Below are positions 8,368 through 17,480 of a stretch of 64,000 nucleotides of DNA, piece by piece; the first letter of the stretch is position 1; each line of letters opens with the position of its first letter. The position numbers and the translations under genes are program-made. Where the stretch lies: the NCBI RefSeq assembly GCF_046602855.1, contig NZ_JBKINJ010000001.1:992001-1056000 (forward strand), written 5' to 3'. Origin of the DNA: Gracilimonas sp046602855 (lineage in GTDB: Bacteria > Bacteroidota > Rhodothermia > Balneolales > Balneolaceae). The notes below the pieces were generated by a model. It made no database searches, was not told where the DNA came from, and saw only the letters and a program-made list of their open reading frames with translations.

Positions 8368-10221
8368 TTATCTAAATCGGGATTGAATCTCGTCTAAAGG
8401 AATGTAGCTGATCGTAGGCTTCTTTAATGGGTCAAGATAGGGTTGCTCGCAAGCAAAGAGTTGATCAACAATGGATTCCATTTCTTCGCGAGATAGCTTC
8501 TTACCTCTGGGTATGGCAGCCTTAGAAGCAAAAGCAATAGCAAGCTTTTCGCGAGCTTCGAGTTTTATCTTTTGGCCAAGTTCCTGATACTGATGCAACA
8601 TTGAGATCAATACTTCCTCCTCATTGCCTATCTCAATATCAGCCGGCACGCCATTGATCATAGCAGTATTACCGCTTAGAAGTTGAACTGAAAATCCCAT
8701 TCTCTGGATTATTGAATGCAACTCTTTTAATAAAGTGTAGTCAGATGCTGAAAGTTCAAGAGTTTGGGCAAATAATAGCTGTTGAGTGCTTGGAAGGGCC
8801 TCTTCAGTAGCGTTTATCGCTTTTTCAAAAATGATTCGCTTATGCGCTAAATGCTGGTCAATGACTGTTAGTCCGGTTCGAGTCTGAGTGAGGATATACG
8901 TATTGTGTAACTGCCAAAATCCTTTGTCCTGTGACACAGTTTTTGCTGTATCTGATTTGTTACTTAGATCCGGATCGTGAGAAAAATCTAAATTTGAAGG
9001 AGCTGAATTCCTATTGCCATATAACTGATCACTGAACTCATCACCTTGTCCCTTCACCGGATCATAACCGGTATTTATGCGGGAAGAGAAATGAAGCCCT
9101 CCATCCGTATTACGACTTGTCTTTGGTTGGTTAAAACTAAAACCTGAATCAAAACCCCTGGTTTGGTTACCGCTCAGAAACACATCTTCGTCAGGTTGAA
9201 TATCAGGGACCTGAAAGTGCTTATTTAAAGCTCTGTTTACTACAGACCGAGCCAATTGAATCACACTGCGCTCATCCTCAAATTTAACTTCCATTTTTGA
9301 TGGGTGCACGTTCACGTCTACTTTAGAAGGGTTTATATCAAAGAACAAAGCGTAAAAAGGATACTCGTTATTACGAGTCCACGCATCATACAAACTTAAA
9401 ATAACATGCGTAAGATATCGATGTTGGAACGGTCTTCCGTTTACAAATAAAAATTGTTCACCCCTGCTCTTTTTGGCAAGTTTAGGATCTGAAGCAAATC
9501 CGTGGATCTTTACATAACTTGTTTCTTCACTGAATTCGATCAAACTGGCTTTGTAAGAACTGCCAAAAATCTGGGTTACCCGCTGTTTAAGGTCTTGAAT
9601 CGGAAGATCGTATATGATGTCACCATCAGCTTCAACATAAAATGCCACATTAGTATTTGCCAAGGCTGCGTATTGAATGGTGCGAAGAATATGGCGGAGT
9701 TCAGTAACATCTGTCTTCAGAAATTGCCTTCGAGCAGGGACATTGAAAAACAGGTTACGTACAGCTATTGTAGTACCATCATCTGTAGCAGTAGGCTTGA
9801 TATCGCGTTCTTCCCCTCCCCATACTTCAAATTCCCAGCCGTTTTCATCTTCAGCACGTTTTGTTTTGACTGTAACCTGTGATACTGAAGCGATCGAAGC
9901 CATGGCTTCTCCGCGGAATCCCAGTGTGCGAATTTTGAAGAGATCATCTACAGAATTGATCTTGGAAGTAGCATGCCGTTCAAAACATAGTGGAAGATCT
10001 TCTTTACTCATTCCACAACCATTATCAGAAACCTGAATTAATGTTCGCCCAGCATTTTGAATTAAGATCTTTAATTGATCGGCCCCGGCATCAATGGCAT
10101 TGTCTAGAAGTTCTTTTACTACAGAAGCCGGCCGTTGAATAACCTCTCCCGCCGCAATTTTGTTGCTGATCTCGGGAGGTAACTGATGAATTATAGATTC
10201 ACTGATATTATTGTTGCTCAA
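8368..10221 (-). CDS. mutL: DNA mismatch repair protein MutL
   Basis: A 617-residue ATPase that links mismatch recognition to strand incision. The GHKL ATPase motifs are all visible: NKIAAGEVIQRPASVVKELL, DNAIDAGA, DNGCGM, TLGFRGEAMASI and the RRQFLK segment. The C-terminal dimerisation domain is present, but endonuclease motifs are altered: DQHLAHKRIIFE replaces DQHAxxExxxxE, and the usual CPHGRP near the C-terminus reads DPLKKP. It starts with TTG; the in-frame stop lies five codons upstream with no other usual start between, so this start is fairly secure. Confidence 0.95.
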   Translation of the reverse strand: MSNNNISESIIHQLPPEISNKIAAGEVIQRPASVVKELLDNAIDAGADQLKILIQNAGRTLIQVSDNGCGMSKEDLPLCFERHATSKINSVDDLFKIRTLGFRGEAMASIASVSQVTVKTKRAEDENGWEFEVWGGEERDIKPTATDDGTTIAVRNLFFNVPARRQFLKTDVTELRHILRTIQYAALANTNVAFYVEADGDIIYDLPIQDLKQRVTQIFGSSYKASLIEFSEETSYVKIHGFASDPKLAKKSRGEQFLFVNGRPFQHRYLTHVILSLYDAWTRNNEYPFYALFFDINPSKVDVNVHPSKMEVKFEDERSVIQLARSVVNRALNKHFQVPDIQPDEDVFLSGNQTRGFDSGFSFNQPKTSRNTDGGLHFSSRINTGYDPVKGQGDEFSDQLYGNRNSAPSNLDFSHDPDLSNKSDTAKTVSQDKGFWQLHNTYILTQTRTGLTVIDQHLAHKRIIFEKAINATEEALPSTQQLLFAQTLELSASDYTLLKELHSIIQRMGFSVQLLSGNTAMINGVPADIEIGNEEEVLISMLHQYQELGQKIKLEAREKLAIAFASKAAIPRGKKLSREEMESIVDQLFACEQPYLDPLKKPTISYIPLDEIQSRFR

Positions 10222-10239
10222 AGGGTTACTTAGTTAGTA

Positions 10240-10446
10240 TTATAATGAAATTAGATAAACAACAAGGCTCAATAGTGCTGCATAGAATACTACACGAGCA
10301 AACTGAGCTGGTCTTCTTCTATTGTGTGTTTCAAATTTTATACGTTGTCTTCTTTTCTCTCTTTCATCTTTTTTGGGATCATAATACCTGTACTGATAAT
10401 CGAATTTTTTGGGCTTAGGCCGGAAGCCGAACATTGGTCGGATCAT
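10240..10446 (-). CDS. Small conserved membrane protein
   Basis: A 68-residue protein. The first 45 residues are rich in lysine, arginine and tyrosine (FGFRPKPKKFDYQYRYYDP), followed by one C-terminal membrane segment (FARVVFYAALLSLVVYLISL). Proteins with a similar tyrosine/lysine-rich head and single membrane helix are known to me from Bacteroidota-type genomes, but no function is known. It sits 18 bases upstream of mutL on the same strand and is probably cotranscribed with it. Confidence 0.7.
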   Translation of the reverse strand: MIRPMFGFRPKPKKFDYQYRYYDPKKDEREKRRQRIKFETHNRRRPAQFARVVFYAALLSLVVYLISL

Positions 10447-10744
10447 AACATTACCTCATTTTTATTAGCTTAAAATGGCTAACGGGATAAATTTATCTAT
10501 CACGTTTTAATATAGGGAATCAAAAGGGTGAATATCGAATTCAGAATCTGAAATATTCAGTATCCTTTATTTAAGATTTAACGCTGATATTAGATAATCA
10601 TTATTTTTTTCATAGGTATTCAGTCTTCAGTGGGATGTCCTTTTGCCTCGAAATTTTGTAAACTCAAGACCCTGTTACTTTCTTCAATTTTTTAATGTTG
10701 AGGATCACGAAATAAAATTCCAAACCTCTAACTATTACTAAAAG
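10447..10744. other. Divergent intergenic region
   Basis: AT-rich spacer between the mutL unit (-) and icd (+). No open frame, RNA or convincing promoter box was recognised. Confidence 0.4.
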
Positions 10745-12973
10745 ATGAACACTGATAAAGCAAAGATATTTTATACTATTACTGATGAAGGCCCCTACCT
10801 TGCAACGCATTCCTTTTTACCCATTGTAGAAGCTTTTACCAAAGCTGCGGGTGTTAATGTTGAAACCAAAGATATATCCCTGGCTGGAAGGATTCTTGCC
10901 AAATTTCCGGATTATCTTAAGGATGATCAAATAGTATCGGATGATCTTGCTGAACTTGGTGAACTTGCTAAAAAGCCTGAAGCAAACATCATGAAGCTTC
11001 CAAATATCAGTGCTTCAGTTCCGCAATTGGTAGCTGCAATAAAGGAACTACAAGAAAAAGGGTACAATCTTCCTGACTATCCTGAAGAGCCAAAGAACAA
11101 AGAAGAAAAGAAAATTCAGGAGCGCTATAACGCTGTAAAAGGCAGTGCTGTAAATCCTGTACTGCGCGAGGGTAATTCAGACCGAAGAGCTCCGAAAGCA
11201 GTCAAGGAATATGCAAAGAAAAATCCTCATTCTATGGGTGAATGGAGTTCTGATTCTAAAACTCATGTTTCAACCATGGATGATAATGACTTTGCTCATT
11301 CAGAACGTTCAGTTACGTTAAATAATGAAGATGACGTAAGAATTGAATTCGTAGGTAATGATGGAGATGTTCATGTATTAAAGGAAAGTACCCCACTGTT
11401 ACCCGGTGAAGTTATAGATGCCGGGAACTTTAGTAAGAAAGCTCTGATTAATTTTTTGGAAGAACAGGTTCAAGATGCCAAAGATAAAGGCGTCCTCTTT
11501 TCACTACATTTAAAGGCAACTATGATGAAGGTTTCTGATCCTATCATATTTGGTCACGCTGTAAAAGTATATTTTAAAGACGTATTTGAAAAACACGGTG
11601 AGACTCTAAAGGAACTTGGAGTAGATCCTAACAATGGCTTTGGAGACCTTGAATCCAAGATCAAGGAACTTGATGAGGATAAACAAGCTGAGATCCGTGC
11701 TGATATACAAAAGTGTTATGAAAAGGGTCCTGACCTGGCTATGGTGAATTCACACAAGGGTATTACTAATTTGCACGTACCAAGTGATGTTATCATTGAT
11801 GCATCAATGCCGGCTATGATACGTACATCAGGACAAATGTGGAATAAAAATGACGAAACTCAGGATACCAAAGCCGTAATCCCGGAAAGCAGTTATGCCG
11901 GTATTTATCAGGAAGTGATCGACTTTTGTAAAGAAAATGGAGCATTTGATCCAACCACTATGGGTAGTGTCCCTAACGTAGGATTGATGGCTAAAAAAGC
12001 TGAGGAATATGGTTCACATGATAAAACCTTCGAAATTCCGGGCAATGGCAAAGTTCAAGTAGTAAATAAAGAAGGTAAAAGCCTTTTAGAACACGAAGTG
12101 TCAGAAGGTGATATCTGGAGAATGTGCCAAACCAAAGACGCACCGATTAAAGATTGGATCGGCCTGGCTGTACGCAGAGCTCGGGAAACAGGCGTTCCTG
12201 CTATTTTTTGGCTTGACGAAAATCGAGCACATGATTCCGAGCTCATCAAGAAGGTTAATAAATATCTGCCTGATTTTGATACTGATGGATTGGATATTCA
12301 GATCATGTCGCCTGTAAAAGCCATGCGTTATACTTTGGAAAGGACGAAAGCCGGAAAAAACACCATATCAGTGACCGGTAACGTACTGCGTGACTATCTG
12401 ACCGACCTCTTCCCTATTCTGGAACTTGGAACAAGTGCTAAAATGCTCTCTATTGTACCTTTGATGAATGGTGGCGGATTATTTGAAACCGGTGCAGGTG
12501 GCTCTGCTCCAAAGCACATTCAGCAGTTCCTGGATGAAGGTCACCTCAGATGGGATTCACTGGGTGAGTTCCTTGCATTAGCTGTTTCCCTTGAACACTT
12601 AGGGAAAACGTTTGAAAACGATCGTGCTTTTGTGCTTTCGGAAGCTCTCGATGAAGCAAACACTCAGTATCTGCAAAATGATAAATCCCCCTCAAGAAAA
12701 GTAAATGAACATGACAACCGTGGAAGTCATTTTTATTTAGCCATGTATTGGGCTGATGCATTGTCTAATCAACGTAAAGACACTGAATTGGCAAATCATT
12801 TTAAGACGGTTGCGGAGCAGCTTAAAACGAATGAAGAGCAGATCAACAAGGAACTGATAGAGGCACAGGGTGATCCTGAAAATATAAACGGGTATTATTG
12901 GCCCGACCGTGAGATAGTATTTGATCGAATGAGACCTAGTAAAACTTTAAACAAGATCATTAGTTCTATTTGA
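10745..12973 (+). CDS. icd: Isocitrate dehydrogenase, NADP-dependent, monomeric type
   Basis: A 742-residue TCA-cycle enzyme that oxidises isocitrate to 2-oxoglutarate. The length and sequence are those of the monomeric IDH family, unrelated in size to the ~400-residue dimeric enzyme. Characteristic stretches are KIFYTITDEGPYLATHSFLP at the N-terminus, NPVLREGNSDRRAP and KATMMKVSDPIIFGHAVKVY for substrate binding, MVNSHKGITNLHVPSDVIID, and LSIVPLMNGGGLFETGAGGS in the C-terminal half. It is monocistronic, with a terminator 30 bases downstream. Confidence 0.97.
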   Translation: MNTDKAKIFYTITDEGPYLATHSFLPIVEAFTKAAGVNVETKDISLAGRILAKFPDYLKDDQIVSDDLAELGELAKKPEANIMKLPNISASVPQLVAAIKELQEKGYNLPDYPEEPKNKEEKKIQERYNAVKGSAVNPVLREGNSDRRAPKAVKEYAKKNPHSMGEWSSDSKTHVSTMDDNDFAHSERSVTLNNEDDVRIEFVGNDGDVHVLKESTPLLPGEVIDAGNFSKKALINFLEEQVQDAKDKGVLFSLHLKATMMKVSDPIIFGHAVKVYFKDVFEKHGETLKELGVDPNNGFGDLESKIKELDEDKQAEIRADIQKCYEKGPDLAMVNSHKGITNLHVPSDVIIDASMPAMIRTSGQMWNKNDETQDTKAVIPESSYAGIYQEVIDFCKENGAFDPTTMGSVPNVGLMAKKAEEYGSHDKTFEIPGNGKVQVVNKEGKSLLEHEVSEGDIWRMCQTKDAPIKDWIGLAVRRARETGVPAIFWLDENRAHDSELIKKVNKYLPDFDTDGLDIQIMSPVKAMRYTLERTKAGKNTISVTGNVLRDYLTDLFPILELGTSAKMLSIVPLMNGGGLFETGAGGSAPKHIQQFLDEGHLRWDSLGEFLALAVSLEHLGKTFENDRAFVLSEALDEANTQYLQNDKSPSRKVNEHDNRGSHFYLAMYWADALSNQRKDTELANHFKTVAEQLKTNEEQINKELIEAQGDPENINGYYWPDREIVFDRMRPSKTLNKIISSI

Positions 12974-13002
12974 TCTGAAACTCATATATAACCAACAACT
13001 TT

Positions 13003-13035
13003 AAGTCCGGATATTACACTTGTCCGGACTTTTTT
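13003..13035 (+). terminator. Rho-independent terminator of icd
   Basis: Perfect 9-bp stem AAGTCCGGA / TCCGGACTT with an 11-base loop, followed by a run of T. It lies 30 bases after the icd stop. Confidence 0.9.
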
Positions 13036-13048
13036 ATTGATCATGCTT

Positions 13049-13837
13049 TCATTTTCGGAAGTTAAACCTGATTTTTTTCCAAAGTAAACGCCTTCCTGCC
13101 GGAGTTAGCAATAGAGGTAGAATCTTGTAAAATCCGTACAAGAGCCCAATGAATATGAGAATAAAAGGAATGGCATATTGTTCGTAGGCTTCATACATAT
13201 ACAGGATCTCCTGCCCTGCCAACATGGAGAACCAAACAAACATCGGTGTCCAAATAAGGACAGTCAGACCAAAATAAAGCGTAAACTTCCAAAAACCGGT
13301 ACCTAATATCCCGGCTGTAAGATAAACAGGTAATCTGCTCCCGGGTATAAATCGGCTAAGAAATAGAATAAAAGGACCCTTTTTATCAAACCAGATAGCA
13401 GAATTAACTACACTTTCTTCTTTTATGAACCAACGTAACGGAGCCTTTCTTAAAACTGGTCTGCCTAAATACCTGCCGGCAAAATAAAGTGAGTAGTCAC
13501 CAAATAATATCCCGAGTATGGCTCCCAGAACTGCATACCAGAATGGGATCAGATCGTTTACTGCCATCAGCCCTGCCCCTATAGCAGCAAGATCTTCACT
13601 GATCAAAGATGAAGTTGCGATCGCCAGTACATATAGCATATTCAATTCATTTTGGGAATCAGCTTTAACCTCATCCAGATAAGGCAGTAACTTATCCAGA
13701 CTGTCTCTCGAAACAGAGTCATATCTGTTTACCGACAAAGTATCAGCATTACTTGTTGAATCTTGAGCAAAGAGATCAACAGGTATATATGCTGTAAAAC
13801 ATAGGATTAAAAAACTAACTGAAAATAAACCTTTCAC
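13049..13837 (-). CDS. DedA-family membrane protein with N-terminal signal segment
   Basis: A 262-residue integral membrane protein of the DedA/SNARE-associated family, proposed in the literature to be proton-coupled lipid flippases. The core is GDYSLYFAGRYLGRP, then FLSRFIPGSRLPVYLTAGI with the family arginine/proline motif. Unusually it begins with a signal peptide (ends PVDLFAQ) and a polar stretch of about 40 residues before the first DedA helix. The start is GTG. It lies three bases after an acyltransferase gene, which fits a lipid-metabolism pair. Confidence 0.88.
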   Translation of the reverse strand: MKGLFSVSFLILCFTAYIPVDLFAQDSTSNADTLSVNRYDSVSRDSLDKLLPYLDEVKADSQNELNMLYVLAIATSSLISEDLAAIGAGLMAVNDLIPFWYAVLGAILGILFGDYSLYFAGRYLGRPVLRKAPLRWFIKEESVVNSAIWFDKKGPFILFLSRFIPGSRLPVYLTAGILGTGFWKFTLYFGLTVLIWTPMFVWFSMLAGQEILYMYEAYEQYAIPFILIFIGLLYGFYKILPLLLTPAGRRLLWKKIRFNFRK

Positions 13838-13840
13838 TGC

Positions 13841-14647
13841 TTAAATCTTTAGGGGCTCAAATTCCCCATGTCTATGATTATACTCTTTAGTCCTTATAGT
13901 CGGCTTTAACCTTTCTGATACAGCCTTGTTCAATGCTAATGTCAGCTCTTTACGGTCATTCTTAGTGATAGTACTTTCACCAAATCTCATATAACATGTT
14001 ATAGATCTGAGTTTAAGAAGTTCAAAAAAGTGGACAAAGAATGAGGTATCATCCCACCAGCATACTGAACGGTAAGCAGGTTCTTCACTTTCGGGCGTAT
14101 GGTATGATAAAGCAACATACGAAACAGGAAAACGCATGCTGGCAGGATACTCTAGTAAAGGAGCTCTGAATCTTAATACTTCAGTGCCCGGACTTGTCGT
14201 TCCCTCAGGAAATACTATAATGCCCTGATTCTCATTTATATTTTTTGAAATATCACTGTTCACTCGCGTGATATCCCTTTTTCGTTGTCGGTCAATAAAC
14301 AAAATACCGCAAGTCTTTACTATGAAGCCAATCAACGGCCATTGCTTTACATCACTTTTGGCCACAAAAAGACACCTTAACTGAGAGAATAAAACGAAGA
14401 CATCCGCGTAACTAAGGTGATTTGAAACTAAAAAAAATGGCGGGCGAGGTACCTTACCACTTATTTCGAATTTCATTCTCATGATCACACAAACACTTTT
14501 GCCCCAATAATTGAGTAGATAGCTCCTGTACTTTTCATAATTAAGCCCGATCAATGATAACACTAACACAATCATGATAAGTGAATAGAAAAACAGTGTA
14601 GTCACCAAAAACCCACTCAATTTAATTACTGCTGCTATGTGCCTCAT
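13841..14647 (-). CDS. Lysophospholipid acyltransferase (PlsC-like)
   Basis: A 268-residue membrane acyltransferase. An N-terminal hydrophobic segment precedes the HX4D catalytic motif in VSNHLSYADVFVL near residue 80, and the glycerophosphate-binding motif VFPEGTTSP lies near residue 145. Probably transfers an acyl chain to a lysophospholipid or ornithine-type lipid; the exact acceptor is not evident. Upstream of and cotranscribed with the DedA gene. A second PlsC-type enzyme is encoded at 42084-42809. Confidence 0.85.
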   Translation of the reverse strand: MRHIAAVIKLSGFLVTTLFFYSLIMIVLVLSLIGLNYEKYRSYLLNYWGKSVCVIMRMKFEISGKVPRPPFFLVSNHLSYADVFVLFSQLRCLFVAKSDVKQWPLIGFIVKTCGILFIDRQRKRDITRVNSDISKNINENQGIIVFPEGTTSPGTEVLRFRAPLLEYPASMRFPVSYVALSYHTPESEEPAYRSVCWWDDTSFFVHFFELLKLRSITCYMRFGESTITKNDRKELTLALNKAVSERLKPTIRTKEYNHRHGEFEPLKI

Positions 14648-14795
14648 ATTATATTTTAATACTGTAATAGTTTAATTTATCGCGTCGAAATATAAAAATG
14701 CCAATGTAAACTTTAACTGTTCCCAAACTGTTACTATGTTTATTAAATGTTCTTCAAGTATTTAAATAGATAAAATTTATTGCTAATCTTGGCTA

Positions 14796-15578
14796 ATGCT
14801 TTATTATAAGAAATATATATCATCTCAGGATAAGGATTGGGTAATTTTTGTCCATGGAGCCGGCGGCAGTTCCTCTATTTGGTTTAGTCAATTACGGGAT
14901 TTTAAAAAGCATTTTAACGTTCTTCTGATCGATCTTAGAGGACATGGAAAATCTAAAGACCTACTTCAGAAATATTACGAAGAAGATTATTCTTTTGAAT
15001 TCATTAGTCAGGATGTTATCGATGTTTTAGATCACCTGGATATTGATAAAGCTCATTTTATTGGGGTCTCATTAGGAACTATTATTATCAGAACGATCGG
15101 TGAAATTGCCCCTGAAAGAGTAAAATCTGCTGTTTTATGTGGCGCTATTACCCGATTAAATGTTCGCTCACGTATTCTTGTATTTCTTGGTCATACTTTT
15201 AAAAGATTCATCCCTTATATGTGGCTCTATAAATTTTTTGCTTGGATCATAATGCCTAGAAAACGTCATGCCAAATCCAGGAATTTATTCATTCGTGAAG
15301 CAAAGAAGCTATATCAAAAAGAGTTCTTAAGATGGTTTAAACTTACAAACGAAGTAAATCCCTTATTAAGATACTTTAAAGAAAGAGAAGTGAAGTCCCC
15401 AATGCTATATGTTATGGGAAGTGAAGATCACATGTTCTTGCCTCCTGTTAAATCAATAGTAAAGGAGCACAAAAACTCGAGCTTGAAAGTCATCGAGAAC
15501 TGTGGACACGTCTGCAATGTGGAGAGACCCGGTGCTTTCAACAGGGTCTCAATTGAATACTTAAAGACCCATTCTTGA
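14796..15578 (+). CDS. Alpha/beta-fold hydrolase
   Basis: A 260-residue cytosolic hydrolase. The oxyanion-hole motif FVHGAGGSSSIWF is near residue 20, the nucleophile elbow is GVSLG near residue 92, the acid is in SEDHMF near residue 207, and the histidine is in NCGHVCN near residue 232. The catalytic triad is complete. Substrate unknown. No signal peptide. It is divergent from the acyltransferase gene and stands alone; a short hairpin (15576-15593) overlaps its stop. Confidence 0.9.
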   Translation: MLYYKKYISSQDKDWVIFVHGAGGSSSIWFSQLRDFKKHFNVLLIDLRGHGKSKDLLQKYYEEDYSFEFISQDVIDVLDHLDIDKAHFIGVSLGTIIIRTIGEIAPERVKSAVLCGAITRLNVRSRILVFLGHTFKRFIPYMWLYKFFAWIIMPRKRHAKSRNLFIREAKKLYQKEFLRWFKLTNEVNPLLRYFKEREVKSPMLYVMGSEDHMFLPPVKSIVKEHKNSSLKVIENCGHVCNVERPGAFNRVSIEYLKTHS

Positions 15579-15626
15579 TAAGCTTACTTATCATTCATTT
15601 GCTATACCAAAGAAATCACTCCTTAC

Positions 15627-17480
15627 CTATCTGCTCACTTCTTCGGTATTGTCCCGAAGTGTAAACAACCAGGCCTCATCGTTAAATGAATCTCTGACCT
15701 CATAAGTTCTATCTACTGCTTTATCAAAATCAGCATATCCTTCGTAGGCTACATAGTTGAACCTGGTTTCAGGATTGAAAAGGATTCTGGTATTATAACC
15801 TTCTCTTTCAAGGCGTTCTCTAAACCTTTCAGCATTGCCGGGTACCAGGAATGAACCGCCTATGATGAAATATTTGATATCAGTATTGATATTATTTTTA
15901 ATGATCTCCTCTTTTCCACCGTTGGCTTTGTACTCAAGATACTCATCTAAACTAAAAGCTTTAGGAACAACAACCATCAATTCAGGTTTTTGAACAGGCA
16001 TGCTGAGTTCTTTTGCAATTTCTTGCTGTTCCTCTGAAAGGTCTTCTTTTATCTCTTCTGTTTTATCTTCTTCTTCAATTGTTTCAGTTGTTTCTTCAGA
16101 ATCCTTTGGCTTTTCAATTACCACTTCATCAGAAGTATCTATCGCATCAGGACTTAAAAACTTTCCCTCTTCTCTAGAAAATACTCTGTCGAGGTCCGCA
16201 CGCATATCGTCTCTTGTGTTATTGAGTACGTCACGCTTTGTAAGCCTTGCATTGTCAAATCGGGTTCTGACCGGCTCTACAAGTTCTGCCTGAACAATAA
16301 TGATCAATTCATTTTCCAAAAAATCCTTTGAATTGAATCCAAACAGATACTTGAGCACCGGTATGTCTTTCAATAATGGTATACCTCGGCGAACAGTTGT
16401 TTCTTCCGTTCTGTATAAACCAGCGACATAGGTTGACTCCCCATTTAAAAGTATAGCTGACGTTGTAGCTTCTTGTTTATTAATGATTGTACTTACAACA
16501 TCAGGCTGCGCTGTTGATCTTTCAACTTCTAATTCCAAATAGACGAAAGATGTATCTTCCTGAGTAATGATCTGCGGGGTAACTGTAAGTATAGTACCTG
16601 TACTAACAAAGTTATCAGTCACGTTACCAGCAATATCTCTTTGTTTGATCGAGAAATCCTGGCCTACCTGAATATTTCCTTCTTCCCCATCCACAACCTT
16701 GATGGAGGGAGTGGCAAGCACTTTACCCAGATTATCAGCTTCAAATGCACTAAAGAGCGCCTGTACGCTGATACCGGGGCCAAATTCACCCATATTTACG
16801 ACTGCGTTGAATGCGTTTTGTGACACACTTTGAGCATTAAAAGAATTTATTGCTACAAACTGATCATTAAAATCAGAAGTGGGTATTGATTCGTTACCTT
16901 CTCCACTCACATAATCATTCAAATTATCAGGAACATCACTTGTTAAAGTTGACCAATCAATACCTATTTCCTGCAAGGCTCTTTTGTTACCCTCAAAAAA
17001 TGTGGCATTTATTCTTATTTCCCTTGTTTCTGTAGTTGGCAGTATAATACCCGTACCGCCTTGTCCTGTTCTATTTCCACCAGTTGCCTGGGTAGTATTT
17101 GTTATAGTTTCATCTATGGGGGTTACAATTTCATAATACTCTTCAAACTCAATCAACTCAAGGTCCTGGAACCGAATAATGTATTCTAGGGCATCTTTCC
17201 AATGCATAGCCGGAAGGTTGACTCCTATTGCTCCACTATACCCTGAGTTATCAACTATGAATCTATCCTCGTACTCCTGCGCAAAAGTGTCAATTATCTC
17301 AATGGCCTCGTTATAGGTTGTACTCTTATTGAAAGCAACAACTTCATCAGGATTAGTATATTCCTTGAGAGGGTCAACGATCTGAGCTGAGGCTACCTGA
17401 GGCACAACGTTCAACAGTAAAACCGTGAAGAGAGTAAATAACAAACAGTATCTATTTAAAAGTGCTTTCATTGTGTTCAT
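15627..17480 (-). CDS. pilQ: Type IV pilus secretin (PilQ-like) with C-terminal SPOR domain
   Basis: A 617-residue outer-membrane secretin. Signal peptide at residues 1-32. A secretin N-terminal domain covers about residues 55-115 (YNEAIEIIDTFAQEY, MHWKDALEYIIRFQDLELIE). The secretin barrel runs from about 240 to 400 (GKVLATPSIKVVDGEEGNIQ; RGIPLLKDIPVLKYLFGF; ENELIIIVQAELV). An acidic linker (about 440-500) then leads to a SPOR-type domain at about 533-612 (YFIIGGSFLVPGNAERFRER). SPOR domains bind peptidoglycan stripped of stem peptides. No AMIN domain is visible. It is the last gene of the pilus operon and overlaps the pilO-pilP fusion by four bases (ATGA). Confidence 0.88.
   Translation of the reverse strand: MNTMKALLNRYCLLFTLFTVLLLNVVPQVASAQIVDPLKEYTNPDEVVAFNKSTTYNEAIEIIDTFAQEYEDRFIVDNSGYSGAIGVNLPAMHWKDALEYIIRFQDLELIEFEEYYEIVTPIDETITNTTQATGGNRTGQGGTGIILPTTETREIRINATFFEGNKRALQEIGIDWSTLTSDVPDNLNDYVSGEGNESIPTSDFNDQFVAINSFNAQSVSQNAFNAVVNMGEFGPGISVQALFSAFEADNLGKVLATPSIKVVDGEEGNIQVGQDFSIKQRDIAGNVTDNFVSTGTILTVTPQIITQEDTSFVYLELEVERSTAQPDVVSTIINKQEATTSAILLNGESTYVAGLYRTEETTVRRGIPLLKDIPVLKYLFGFNSKDFLENELIIIVQAELVEPVRTRFDNARLTKRDVLNNTRDDMRADLDRVFSREEGKFLSPDAIDTSDEVVIEKPKDSEETTETIEEEDKTEEIKEDLSEEQQEIAKELSMPVQKPELMVVVPKAFSLDEYLEYKANGGKEEIIKNNINTDIKYFIIGGSFLVPGNAERFRERLEREGYNTRILFNPETRFNYVAYEGYADFDKAVDRTYEVRDSFNDEAWLFTLRDNTEEVSR

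Noticed and set aside
15576..15593. TGATAAG / CTTATCA hairpin after the hydrolase gene
   Set aside because: The stem is short and AT-rich and there is no T run, so it was not called a terminator.
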